Assembly: GCA_023212725.1 (NCBI GenBank) | Contig: JALBYF010000106.1 | Span: 1-39,309 of the forward strand | Origin: Tranzscheliella williamsii | Lineage: Eukaryota > Basidiomycota > Ustilaginomycetes > Ustilaginales > Ustilaginaceae | Reading direction: 5' to 3' | DNA: 39,309 nt | Shown here: positions 9,652 through 19,811 of the stretch, in pieces | Numbering within the stretch: the stretch's first letter is position 1 | Layout of the letters: every line of letters begins with the position of its first letter | The notes under the pieces: generated by a model | Database searches by the model: none | What the model saw: only the letters and a program-made list of their open reading frames with translations | Told to the model about the DNA's origin: nothing | Program-made: the position numbers and the translations under genes

Positions 9652-10947
9652 ATGCTCGGCGCACCACGAATGCTCGCGACGGCATCTGCAAGCGTCAGGT
9701 CGCCACTGCTGCCTATGCCCCGCATCAGAGCCGATGCTTCCCTTGTACGGCAAGCGGGACTGGCCTCGACCCACGTACGACCTCAGGCCCAACGCTGCTT
9801 TTCCTCCACCTTCCAGACGCAAAGCCAGCCCTCGAAACCTGCGAAAAGGCCAGTGCAAGCTAAAGACCGCGAGGGCTCGCCTGGAAAGAAGCACCCGGAT
9901 GGAAGCTACCTTCTTTTCCATCCCATCTACTCCGAGAACGATCTCGACTCGGTCAAGGTCGTCAATCGAGAGGACAAGACCTTGGGAGACAAAGTAGCGA
10001 GAGCCATGTGCGTGGTCGCTCGGAGCATCTTCGATCTTGCTACTCGCTACCCAGATCACAATGGCGTCAAGTTCCCGCCCATCAAGAAGGATGTCCAGAA
10101 GCGGGTCGAGCTTCCTTCGCACCTCTCACAGCAAGTCCAAAAGCTCAAGGATACTTCTCAAGGCCAAGTCAAGGATGGCCTTGTTGAGGTAAATAACCAG
10201 ACCGGGGCGGACCTCTCAAAACTGTCCGAAAGTGAACCTATGACCCTCGAGGACATGCGGGCCAAACGGCTCTGTTTCGGGCCCGACGGATGGCTTAACC
10301 GCATCATCTTCCTCGAGACCATTGCAGGCGTCCCGGGCATGGTCGCCGCCACATGTCGTCATCTGCAAAGCTTGCGATTGATGAAGCGGGATCAAGGCTG
10401 GATCCACACCATGCTTGAAGACGCAGAAAACGAACGAATGCATCTTCTCACCTTTATGGAAATTGCTAAGCCCGGATGGATCGCGCGGACCTTTGCCATT
10501 TTGGCACAAGGTGTCTTCTACAACTTTTTCTTCATCTTCTACTTGGTCTCCCCTCGAATCGCTCATCGTTTCGTCGGAGTACTTGAAGAGGAAGCAGTTA
10601 TGACCTACTCCTGCATTCTAGATGATCTCAAGCAAGGCCGCCTTCCGGAATGGGAGAACGTACCTGCACCCGAGATAGCCAAGCAGTACTGGCAGCTTGG
10701 CGACGAAGCGATGCTAGTCGATGTACTTCGAGCCGTCCGAGCCGACGAAGCTACCCATCGGCACATCAACCACACATTTGCATCGTTAGAAGCCACGGAT
10801 CCAAACCCATTCTCCTACAGAGAGCCTCCTGCCAAAATGCGAGCAGAGACGTATGGGCTCGAACGGGAAGAAGCGTTGGAGTGGGCAAAAGGCAAAGACC
10901 TCGAGCAGGGACAAGATGCCAAAAGCGCTGCAGAGAAAACAGCGTGA
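9652..10947 (+). CDS. AOX: Mitochondrial alternative oxidase
   Basis: A 431-residue ubiquinol oxidase of the inner mitochondrial membrane, which passes electrons from ubiquinol straight to oxygen and bypasses complexes III and IV. All di-iron ligands are present: Glu222 in FLETIAGVPGM, Glu261 and His264 in NERMHL, Glu313 in LEEEA, and Glu366 and His369 in RADEATHRHINH. The membrane-associated helices ILAQGVFYNFFFIFYLVSP follow the second motif. The frame is open from 9607 without an ATG, and the first ATG is 9652. The first 60 residues are Arg/Ser/Ala-rich with an RCFSST cleavage-like site, a normal presequence. A hydrophilic segment of about 45 residues (roughly 165-205) between the first conserved helix and the LET motif is longer than in many relatives. 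It remains in frame without a stop, so I treat it as exon. No coding intron is needed. Confidence 0.96.
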   Translation: MLGAPRMLATASASVRSPLLPMPRIRADASLVRQAGLASTHVRPQAQRCFSSTFQTQSQPSKPAKRPVQAKDREGSPGKKHPDGSYLLFHPIYSENDLDSVKVVNREDKTLGDKVARAMCVVARSIFDLATRYPDHNGVKFPPIKKDVQKRVELPSHLSQQVQKLKDTSQGQVKDGLVEVNNQTGADLSKLSESEPMTLEDMRAKRLCFGPDGWLNRIIFLETIAGVPGMVAATCRHLQSLRLMKRDQGWIHTMLEDAENERMHLLTFMEIAKPGWIARTFAILAQGVFYNFFFIFYLVSPRIAHRFVGVLEEEAVMTYSCILDDLKQGRLPEWENVPAPEIAKQYWQLGDEAMLVDVLRAVRADEATHRHINHTFASLEATDPNPFSYREPPAKMRAETYGLEREEALEWAKGKDLEQGQDAKSAAEKTA

Positions 10948-13863
10948 TTCATCTGGCGTAGCTGGCTGCATGCTTATTGATCTGATTCATCCTCTTCACG
11001 AAGCGTTCGAAAAGATTCGCACCCAGCCACCATTCCCCTGGTCCTTGCGCTCTGATCCTACCTTCCAGGTCTCGTTTCGGCTGTCGTTTCGCTCGAATCT
11101 GCCGACTACGCTACGTGCAGCACTATTTTGATACCCTACACCTTGACGTTCTACACCTCCACAGCAAGGGAGCCGGGCTAGTCGTCCGCAGAGCATGATG
11201 CCGGTGAATTGATCCATCAGCTGTACAGAAACTAACTATGACATCCGAATGAGTACTTACTTGCTATGTGGCGCTGTAAGACTGTGCTGAAATAACCCCC
11301 CCAGCAGCAGGTCCGTGTACGGAAGGAAGTAACTTAATACAGGCTTCAGGTTGAATGATCATCCTCATCTACATAAGTTTTAAGAAAACCCCTATTAGCG
11401 GCAGGCGCCAGACTTTGCTGATTGGGCTACGCCTTTCTTCGTGTCAATTGCACGGCAAGCGATGATGGCAGTAGGTCTGTAGCCCTAAGGATTGCAAGGA
11501 GACGAGACCAGTAGGTGAGGTCTTTCCGTGTTGGACCGGGTGATTGGACATTTGACACTTTATGCGCGAAGCTTCGATTAGTCGATGACTAGACCAGACG
11601 GGTCAGCAAGACACGGAGCTGGAGCTATCGAAGCGGCTGGCCCCGCTCAGATTCACCCAACGATGGTCAATGTGTGATTGTAGACTCAGCCTCAAGGTAG
11701 AGCTTGAAGACCCCGTCCTCGGCCGGTCTTTGCAAGACGACCAGCAAACATCTACTTCTTCCTTTCAAGTTCAAGCAGAGTCGAGCATTGTGCATTGGCC
11801 GCGAGAAGCCTTTCACAACACAATCGCTTTTTGCTCCACAAATGGTGTCACCGTCCTCATCAACGGTTTGCCGATAGAGATTTGTCACAAACTCTTGCAC
11901 CGCACTTCACCGCACTTGGCTGCATATAGCTTTAGCGTCTGTCTTCCACCCCCTGCCTGCCAAAACTGGCTCGACCTAGTAATTGCTGTAGATTGAGCAT
12001 GCGCCTATCAAAGCAATCGACGGGGAACGCTTTCGTCTCTGCCAATGACATCGGCAAAGCTCCGACTGACTAGCAGGCTCCAATTTACCTCTTGCTCTCA
12101 CCTCGCAAACAGGCAAGCAGTCAGGGTTATCGACGTAGCATTCACCAGCAAGCATGGCCCCTAACGCCAAAACCTGTCACTTGCTCGTGCCAATCATGTT
12201 CGGCTAGCTATCAGTCTCCATACTGTTCCTTATGCTACACCAAATGCAAAATAGCTCCTCAGAAACACAGCCTCACGCCGAGGCACCTTTACCCATCACG
12301 CTCGTGCACATGTTCTGCTGTCCTTTCTTGGGAGTGCAACCAAGATGCTACGCTGTGGCGTTCTGGTGCGTGCTTCGCCCAGATCGGTTAAATTGGCAAA
12401 ACGCAAAGGTGCATCGCTTCCAGCCCTGTAACCAACACAACCGACATCACATCCAGCTTCCGCTTTCCAACCGCTTCTGAAAATCCTTGCTCAAGTAGCA
12501 GAGCGGCAGAGACGAGTAGCCTTTGCAAGACCGTCGGCCTCAACACCCACCCTAGCCTTACATACGACCGGAGCAATTCGCCAGGCGCTTCCTCAGCCGA
12601 CCCCTCAGACGATCCTCCTAGCCCAGCGGTCTGTGCGCAGATTCATGCAGGCCTAGGATCATAAGCGGGATTTTGGGGTGCAGCAAGCAGCTCCTTATAC
12701 ATAGCACCTGGGTCGGTGGAGGTTGCCGAACACAGGTCCTCGTCGGACGATCCGTGTTCACTCCAACTTGTCTCACCTTAGCCAGCAGCAGAAGAGTATT
12801 GTTCTTTCTTGATTAGGGTGACGCGAAGCGTGTAAATCAATTCTCCAGCAAGTCCGAAGAAAGTTGCACGGTGGCTGTCACCACCCGTCGCATCTTCTCA
12901 CTAAGGCCTTCGTGATAGGCATACAGCCCTCGCAGCACGCTGCTCGTAGTCCGACAGCCCCGATTCCCTTGAATACAGCGCACGCTCGGATCAAGACCTT
13001 CAAAACACGCATTGGTAGCGTAGCGATCCCGCTTCGATATAACTCGGTTGTCGCCTCTTACAGGTAGGATCACAATCCAGATTTCGCCCCGTCTCACATT
13101 GCTTCTTCAGGGCGCCAGGTCCGGAAGTGTCAGCTTGCCGCGCATCGTGAGAATTCTCAAAGCCGATTTCTAGAACTCTGGTAAGACACGCTTGAGTCAC
13201 GAAATAGAACAACAGAGGCTAAAGCTTGCTGTGGCCATCTAGGAACAATTTTGGCTAGGAAGAGCCGCAACACACCGAAGCCTGGAATGAAGAGGCTGTC
13301 GCAGTTGTGGCCCATCTTTCCATTACGGCTGGTGCCAGAAACTCCAGCTGGCTCTACAGAGTGGTCAGAAAGCCCGAACCTGCGACAATTAACTACGTTC
13401 CCACGGTGCTTTGCACAAGCGCGCCACACGCAACCCACCTATTCGTTCAAGCCCGGAGCAACCGACCTCGGAAGCACTCCTAAAGAGAGCCTCAGGCCAC
13501 TGTTCAGTTTTGTATAGCTGCAACCGCGACTTCGGAGCTCCCAAGACCGGTACAGAAAGACAGGCAGTTTACTCAATCTGCTCGTTAACGTTTCGGAGGT
13601 TGTTACCGTCACAAGCATTTAACCCCAGGATCGATCTCACGGCCTTCTTTGAGACTTCCTTGGAGCCATCAATCCAGTCGGCCTATCCGTTGTAAGACGG
13701 ACAGAAGGGCAGCAGCAGACATACCCGAGGTCGAGCAAGCCTTTCCAACCGTGCCTTCTATCAGCAATAGAGCGAGTCCATCAATTGGTTCTGCACACTG
13801 GCTTCCTACTGTTGCTAACTATTCCTGGCTGTCGCTTCTCCGTAGGTGCAGGCAGTGGACTGA
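10948..13863. other. Gene-poor 2.9 kb stretch upstream of the NDT80-like gene
   Basis: Only short overlapping open frames (mostly under 110 codons) are seen on both strands, and none looks like a known protein. A CTTCTCCGTAG acceptor-like site lies just before 13848, so the downstream regulator may have a 5'-UTR exon inside this stretch. A long upstream region like this is common for developmentally controlled regulators, but that is inference. Confidence 0.45.
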
Positions 13864-16837
13864 ATGCTAAGGACTTCAGAAGCTTCGAGGTCGTTTGGTC
13901 CGCGCCCGCCGTCGAGATCCACCACAGGTCCCTTATGCGTCCCAGAACGTGGCGTTCGTCACATAAAAAGACTACCAGTACACACTCAATCTGTCTGGCG
14001 AGAGGAAAGATCCACAAGCGGTGCTTTTGCTGCTACCGGCATGCATGAGAAATATATAGAAGCCAGCTCCTGTGCCGGTCCGAGCCCGCTACTCTTCTCA
14101 GCGTCTCACACCCAGCCATATTCGCCGCTAGCTCCGTCTTACTCGACATCAACCAGCGCTCACTATCTTTCCTCCTCCCCAGATTTAAGCGACGTCTTAT
14201 ACAATCGGCAATCCTGTCCTGTTCTTCGCCATCTTAGATCTCGAGACCCCAACAAGGAACTTAGCGGAGTCCAACCCCGAACGCACTTTTGCTTCACAAA
14301 CGGCTCCCGGAGACAGGACACAATCTTGCAGGCTCAGGGCCGTCTTACACTGTCCAGTAGAAATATGTCCTCCAGTCCAACCGACTTTTCCGAAGCAACC
14401 CTACCACGTGCGATCGGCAACGCCGCGGCCGTCGACGTGACCCTGCCACCTCTAGACGCCAGGGAAGCAGTGAAAGACTCGCACGAGCAAAGTCCGCTGC
14501 CATCGATCACGTCGATGTTGACGGAAACACTGAAATCATTCGCAGCCTCGAGCCCGGTACTTAGTGACATAGAGAAAAGCTCGTCTTGCTCTGTGACCAA
14601 GACTCGATATCATCCATACTATCACCGGTCAGCCCCGGCTCGCCGCGTCTGCTTTATAAGCCGTTCTGGGAGTGAACTTTCTTTCACCGCATCGGCGGAC
14701 ATACCGTCAATGTCCGATACACCACCTCTCTCGTAAGTAAGATGTTCAGGATCAACTGTTTGTTCTTGTAGCTTCCCGTGAATAGTTTCTTACCGCTCGA
14801 ATCCCGCAGACCGTCACGATCCAGAATGAGTTCAGTTCGCTCGACTTCAGATCGTCGTCCTAGAAGCGTCAGTGAGCTCTCTGACGAAAGGACAACGCAA
14901 TGCAAGTCCGCATACAGCCATGGTGCATACCTCGTGCCGCTTCCTCCTACCCCTGCCGTCGATGGCAGACCCTTCTCTCCCTGTCGACGCCTGAGCTCCA
15001 CTCAAGGGGCGAGGGATAATTGTAGCACCGCCAAGCCGAACAAGACACCAAAAAAGGTTCTCCTTTCGGGTATGTCCCACCCATGGCCGGCTGGCCAATA
15101 CGCTTATAATGCGCCGGTCCCTCAGCTCATGCAATCTAGCAAGCCTTGGCACACATACACGACTTTTGAGGAAGACGCTCTATATGACACTAAGCAGATG
15201 CATCCCGAGGCCTCGATGCCGAGGTTACATAACGTGCACAATATGTCAGTGCCCAGTTGTGAAACATCTGAGCCTGATTCTCCGCAGTCACCAGCCCGGG
15301 GTAGAGATGGAGCTTCAGCGACGTTACACCGACAGAATCTTTCTACAGAACACGAGCAGAAGGCTTGGAGCCGCAACCCGAATCCCTTTGGCCTATGGTA
15401 TCATCACAAGATTCGAGGGGAAGCTTCTATGTATCAGATGCCAATCCTCAGAGCAATTACGCCATTCGAGGATATAAGCAGCGATAGCGCAGACGAACCC
15501 TCTGCAAGCGAGGAATACACAACCAAAGGGGCTGAGAACGCTTGCCGCCCGGTTGCTGCGGTCAGACCCAGCAATTTAGCAGAAGGAGCAACGGGTGAAG
15601 TCTTCGATAACTGCATTGTTTTTCAGAATTGTCTTTACAGTGGCAAACAACAGGATAGAAATCATCGGTAAGCGTCTTGTAACGTCTTCGATCACTGTTA
15701 CAGCGTAACGAAGCTTCTGATGCAGTTGTATTTGTTTATTGTCTCAGCCTCTTCTGCCAACTCAAGTCAACAACGCATCAATGCTTTAGCGTCGTGTAAG
15801 TTTCTCAGACGCGATAGCCCGGCGAAGAGAAAGAAGAACTAAGCAGCGTCTGCCCCGATCGTCCCAATGCCTGCATAGTGACGGAAAGTGGGCTTGTTAT
15901 CGCCGAAACTGTAGGCTCTTTCTTCTGCTCACTTTTTTCAGGAGGTACCTTGTACTGACGTCAGGATGGTACATTTTTGCTGACAGATCTGAAAATTGAT
16001 GCGGCTTTCGACGTCGTCGATTATGAGGGCAAAGTTCAGAACCCAACGACTGACTTGTACTTCCACGAACCGCATGGGAGCAGCTCCAGGATACGGCACT
16101 TTGCCGTCAAGATTACTGCCCATATAGTTAACAGGACGGGCAAGCTTGATCCTGATGAACGCAACGTAGTACCTCTGATCCAATTTGGGCCGGCACGAGA
16201 GCGCGGCCCGCGAGCAGAAGTCAGAGCCATCTCGCTGCGAGCCGGAGGAAAGCTGCGAACTAGCTGCGCGAACAACGAACAGACAAGTGCAGAACAACCG
16301 ACCATCGCCGCTTTCAGAAGAGTCCAGATCCGATCTGCTACCTTGAACAACGGACAGAGAGGAAAAGCAGGACAGCAATTCTACGCGCTCAAGTTGACGC
16401 TCCTTGCTTATCGTGAAGGCGAAGCGTGCGACGACAAGGGCGGAATTGAGGTGGCTAGTCTGGTATCACGACCCATCACGGTACGGGGTCGATCTAAAAT
16501 GCACTATGCCCACATGCCCAAGTCGAAGGAGAAGGAGCACCGTCACTCGACACAAGCACCACAAGGTATACAGCGAGGAGAGACAGACGCAAGAAGGGTC
16601 CGCCTTGCACCCATCCGCACCAATCAGCCGTCTTTGTCAGACAACAACCCGATAGTCTCTTATGGGGTAGTCCACCGAAGACGAAGTGTCCGACTTTCCG
16701 AGACACACACTAGTGGTAAGAAGTCATTGAGGTCACAAGCCGGAACATTAGAAGGCTTCTCTCCGCAATTGCCATCTCGCGCCCCTTCGGTGATGGACAT
16801 ACGCAGCGTATGCAGTCTTCCCAAAGCCACAACTTGA
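13864..16837 (+). CDS. NDT80/PhoG-family DNA-binding transcription factor (five exons)
   Basis: Assembled by splicing: 13864-14732, 14810-15667, 15748-15795, 15879-15910 and 15987-16837, giving 885 residues. Introns are 76-83 nt with GTAAGT, GTAAGC, GTAAGT and GTAGGC donors, and every junction keeps frame. An alternative acceptor at 14786 for exon two is also in frame. The N-terminal 570 residues are Ser/Pro-rich. The C-terminal part holds the NDT80/PhoG DNA-binding fold at about residues 575-772: VVDGKWACYRRNY (made by joining the 48-, 32- and 851-nt exons), FAVKITAHI, VVPLIQFGPARERGP, FRRVQIRSATLNNG, QQFYALKL and finally PITVRGRSKMHY. Family members control meiosis and sporulation (yeast Ndt80) or nutrient, toxin and vegetative-incompatibility responses in other fungi. 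The start is uncertain: a stop abuts the ATG at 13864, and 14041 and 14365 are alternatives. The frame is open throughout, so I took the longest. Confidence 0.8.
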
Positions 16838-17150
16838 ACCATGTTGTACTCTGCCATGGCCTTGTTTTGCAAAGCAATGACCCCTCATGGGTCGTCAACG
16901 TGACAGTCACATCGTGTCGCCCTGATATATACTATCACAAAATACTATGCCTCAAGAGCCAGTTGCCAAACCAAGCTTCCGAGAAAGCGGCCCTGCTCTA
17001 GCTCTTACGTCTCTGCCATTCGGAAGTGAACGGAGCGCAAGCTACCTTAGCACGAAATGGATTTAGTCATGTATTGAACAAAATCTGCTGCAACAACGTC
17101 CCTAGATGCCAATCACGCATTTGCTTTGCTGAAAGTCTAGCGTGCAAGGA
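16838..17150. other. Convergent 3' flanks of the NDT80-like gene and nucleoside diphosphate kinase
   Basis: 313 bp between two converging stops, with no reading frame or repeat of note. It presumably carries both 3' UTRs. Confidence 0.5.
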
Positions 17151-17811
17151 TTACTCGTAGATCCAGGAGTCGACAGCTCGGGTGTAGTTGATGGTGGGGT
17201 TTTGCTCGCCGAACCAAAGAGCGATTTCGGCCTTGGCGGACTCAACGCTGTCCGAGCCGTGGCAGACGTTGCGACCCACATCGATGGCAAAGTCGCCTCG
17301 GATCTGTGGGGGATGAAGAGGAAGTTAACCGGAAGGCGATGAAGGATTGATTAAAGCAAGTCAGCAAATCGCCGTGCTCGGGTACCCAGAGGAAGAAACT
17401 TACGGTGCCGGGAGCGGAGGCAAGGGGGTTGGTGGCGCCAAGGATGGTTCGGCCGGTCTTAACTGCATCCTTGCCCTCAAAGACGATGGCAACGACGGGG
17501 CCAGAAGCCATGTACTTGATGAGGCCGGGGAAGAAGGACTTGCCCTTGAGGTCCTTGTAGTGCTTCTCAAGGTGCTCCTCGGAAGCGTGGACCATCTTGA
17601 GAGCCACAATCTTGTAGCCTCGGTTCTCGAAGCGTCGGATGATCTCGCCGACGATGCCTCGCTGGACGCCGTCAGGCTTGATCATGATGTAGGCTGTAAT
17701 GAGGAGTATGGTAAAATAGACAAGGCAGGAGTTTTGTGAGCATGGGCTGCAACGACCAACGCAAGGCTATAGCCAAGCATGACGAGGACACTCACTCTGT
17801 TCTGTAGCCAT
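17151..17811 (-). CDS. NDK1: Nucleoside diphosphate kinase
   Basis: A 152-residue enzyme, the standard length, which transfers the gamma phosphate of ATP to nucleoside diphosphates through a phospho-histidine. Three exons on the minus strand, 17811-17796, 17693-17404 and 17303-17151, are separated by introns of 102 and 100 nt (GTGAGT...ACAG and GTAAGT...ACAG). The tiny first exon encodes only MATEQ plus one base, and the join restores [13 protein letters not shown] at the active-site loop. The catalytic His117 lies in [10 protein letters not shown] and the C-terminus is the conserved DSWIYE. The joins are exact in frame and all signature residues are present. It is head-to-head with the THOC3 gene across a 585-bp shared upstream region. 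Confidence 0.96.
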
Positions 17812-18396
17812 TTTGAACGTTATTGGGGTATGTAGAAACTGGGGTGGGAGAGGAGATGATGGTGCCGAAGGGAAAACGAAGATACTGAGGTTGAGAATGC
17901 ACGAAAGCAGCAACAAGCCTACAAGGACCAGCTCGCGAGTTTTCAGCGTCCTCATCCTGGCCTAGGGGTTGTACACGCAGGCGCATACACGACCATAGCC
18001 TTCCTCCCAGCCATGCGGTTGTCTATTCACCCCTTTTGACTAACACAAGCTGTGCCGTCAATCTCGCTCAAGGCCCATGCGAGAAGAAAAGGGAAAAAAC
18101 CCAAGGCTTCGATGTTCCATAGCAACACACGCTCATTTTAATCTTCTGATCGCTACGACACGTACGAGAGGGAGATCTTTGTTAAATTTGCGGTTTCCGG
18201 TGAAAGCAGGTGAGCTCCTCTTTCCGGCGTACTTCCTGACGGTGAAGCATGAGCGGGGTAGCTGTAGTTCGCTCACACCGATAGCGACGGAAGGATAAGT
18301 CCAGGCAGGGACGACACGCAGCCAAACTTGCACAACCGATCGCAAGGGCGCAGCACGCAACAAGGCACGTCTACCACCTGGAGCCTCACTGGCGAC
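17812..18396. promoter_or_regulatory. Shared divergent upstream region of NDK and THOC3
   Basis: 585 bp between two divergent start codons, with no credible coding frame. It must hold the promoters and leaders of both genes. I could not single out a TATA box or factor site with confidence. Confidence 0.4.
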
Positions 18397-19593
18397 ATGT
18401 CTCTGTCGGTGCCAGTCGCGTCGTCATCGTCAAACAAGCTCGGCAGCGCCGGCGCCCAGGCCCTCCAAACAGGTCTACGGGAGCGTGGCGTCCATGTGCC
18501 TTCCTTCGCGCAGCTCAAGACAAAGGAGCTACGTGGCGGCCACAGGCAATCGGTACGGGGCCTCGCCTGGTCTGTTGACGGTCGCAGACTTGCTACCTGC
18601 GGAGCTGACCGGGTCGTCCGTGTCTGGGTCCCCGAGCGGTCCATTGACCACAGAGCATCCACAGAGCTTCGCGGCCATACCGAGAGTGTAGATCAGCTGG
18701 TTTGGCACCCGTTGAATCCAGAAATCCTCGCTACTGCCTCCGCTGACAAAACTGTCCGGACCTGGGACACGCGCACAAGGCTACAGCAGCAACAACAGCA
18801 ATCTTCCACGACATCTGTCCCCGCATCTACCTCGTCTAATACATCCGCATCAGCAGCCGTGCAGGTTATCGCCACGCCCGGCGCCAATATCAACATCGCT
18901 TACCACCCGTCCGGCCATCTCCTGGCCGTGGGGGATAAGTCGGATACAGTGTCAATCGTCGACCTGCGCCAAAACAAGATCCTGCATACGGTCTGCTCGC
19001 GCAAGCCCACCCCGCCGCTCGCGCCCGCTACCGCCACGTCTAGTTCGACGCTCGCATCCACATCAACCTCAAAGACCGTTCTCGGCAGTCTGGATGAGAT
19101 CAATGAGCTGTGCTGGTCCCCGCATGGAGAGCTGCTCCTCCTCTCTTCCGGTACCGGCTCCATCCACATCCACAACACTACCGACTACTCCCGCTTGCAC
19201 AGCGTCTCGGCGCACACTGCTAACGTCTTCTGCTTGCAGTGGGACCCCTATTCCAGATACGTAGCCACAGCTTCGTCCGATTCGATGATAGCATTGTGGG
19301 ACTGCAGAGAATGGTACTGTCACAAGATGATCCCTTCGCTCACTTTTCCTGCCAGAAGCATCAGCTTTTCGCACGATGGTGAGCTTCTCGCAGCTGGAGG
19401 CGAAGACCCTTTCATCTCCATCAACACCACATCGCCATGCCCTCCAGGGCTCGACGATCAGATTCACAAGATCACATTGCCGCCAGCAACCATGATCAAT
19501 ACCCTCGCCTGGCACCCGTCTAAGTACGTTCTGGCCTTTGCAGGAGATGAAACCGGCAAGGATGTGGGTACTGTTCGAGTCTTCGGACTTTGA
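18397..19593 (+). CDS. THOC3: THO complex subunit 3 / TEX1-like WD40 protein
   Basis: A single-exon WD40 protein of 398 residues (human THOC3 is 351). THOC3/Tex1 is a beta-propeller subunit of the nuclear THO/TREX complex, which couples transcription to mRNA export. Blades seen in order: SVRGLAWSVDGRRLATCGAD with VRVW; GHTESVDQLVWHPLNPEILA with ADKTVRTWD; GANINIAYHPSGHLLAVGD; DEINELCWSPHGELLLLS; AHTANVFCLQWDPYSRYVAT with MIALWD; ARSISFSHDGELLAAGGED; and a last one with INTLAWHPSKYVLAFAGD followed by VGTVRVFGL. The order and the wording of the GHTESVDQL and SFSHDG blades are those of THOC3. Two low-complexity inserts (polyGln/Ser/Thr near 18781-18860 and Ser/Thr/Ala near 19010-19075) lengthen loops between blades. 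The frame is open from 18328 without an ATG, so 18397 is the start. Confidence 0.9.
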   Translation: MSLSVPVASSSSNKLGSAGAQALQTGLRERGVHVPSFAQLKTKELRGGHRQSVRGLAWSVDGRRLATCGADRVVRVWVPERSIDHRASTELRGHTESVDQLVWHPLNPEILATASADKTVRTWDTRTRLQQQQQQSSTTSVPASTSSNTSASAAVQVIATPGANINIAYHPSGHLLAVGDKSDTVSIVDLRQNKILHTVCSRKPTPPLAPATATSSSTLASTSTSKTVLGSLDEINELCWSPHGELLLLSSGTGSIHIHNTTDYSRLHSVSAHTANVFCLQWDPYSRYVATASSDSMIALWDCREWYCHKMIPSLTFPARSISFSHDGELLAAGGEDPFISINTTSPCPPGLDDQIHKITLPPATMINTLAWHPSKYVLAFAGDETGKDVGTVRVFGL

Positions 19594-19811
19594 TACGACA
19601 ATAAGTTTGTATCTGTACCATTCAGTGCCTCTCGAGGGTGGATGAGGCTGTGCAATTAATGAACATTACGCCGTGAAGAAACACTTTCACTAGTGAAGCA
19701 AAATGGATACGCAGCCTGCAGCATGTCTGGTTTATAACACGTTCCATGGTCGCTGGAGGCAAGAGCCGCAAAGCTAAGCACTGCAATTTTGTAGAAACAA
19801 GATGATCAGGA

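Noticed and set aside
10185..10200. GTAAATAAC in the alternative oxidase frame as a possible intron donor
   Set aside because: No suitable branch point and acceptor restore frame better than the continuous exon, and the frame has no stop.
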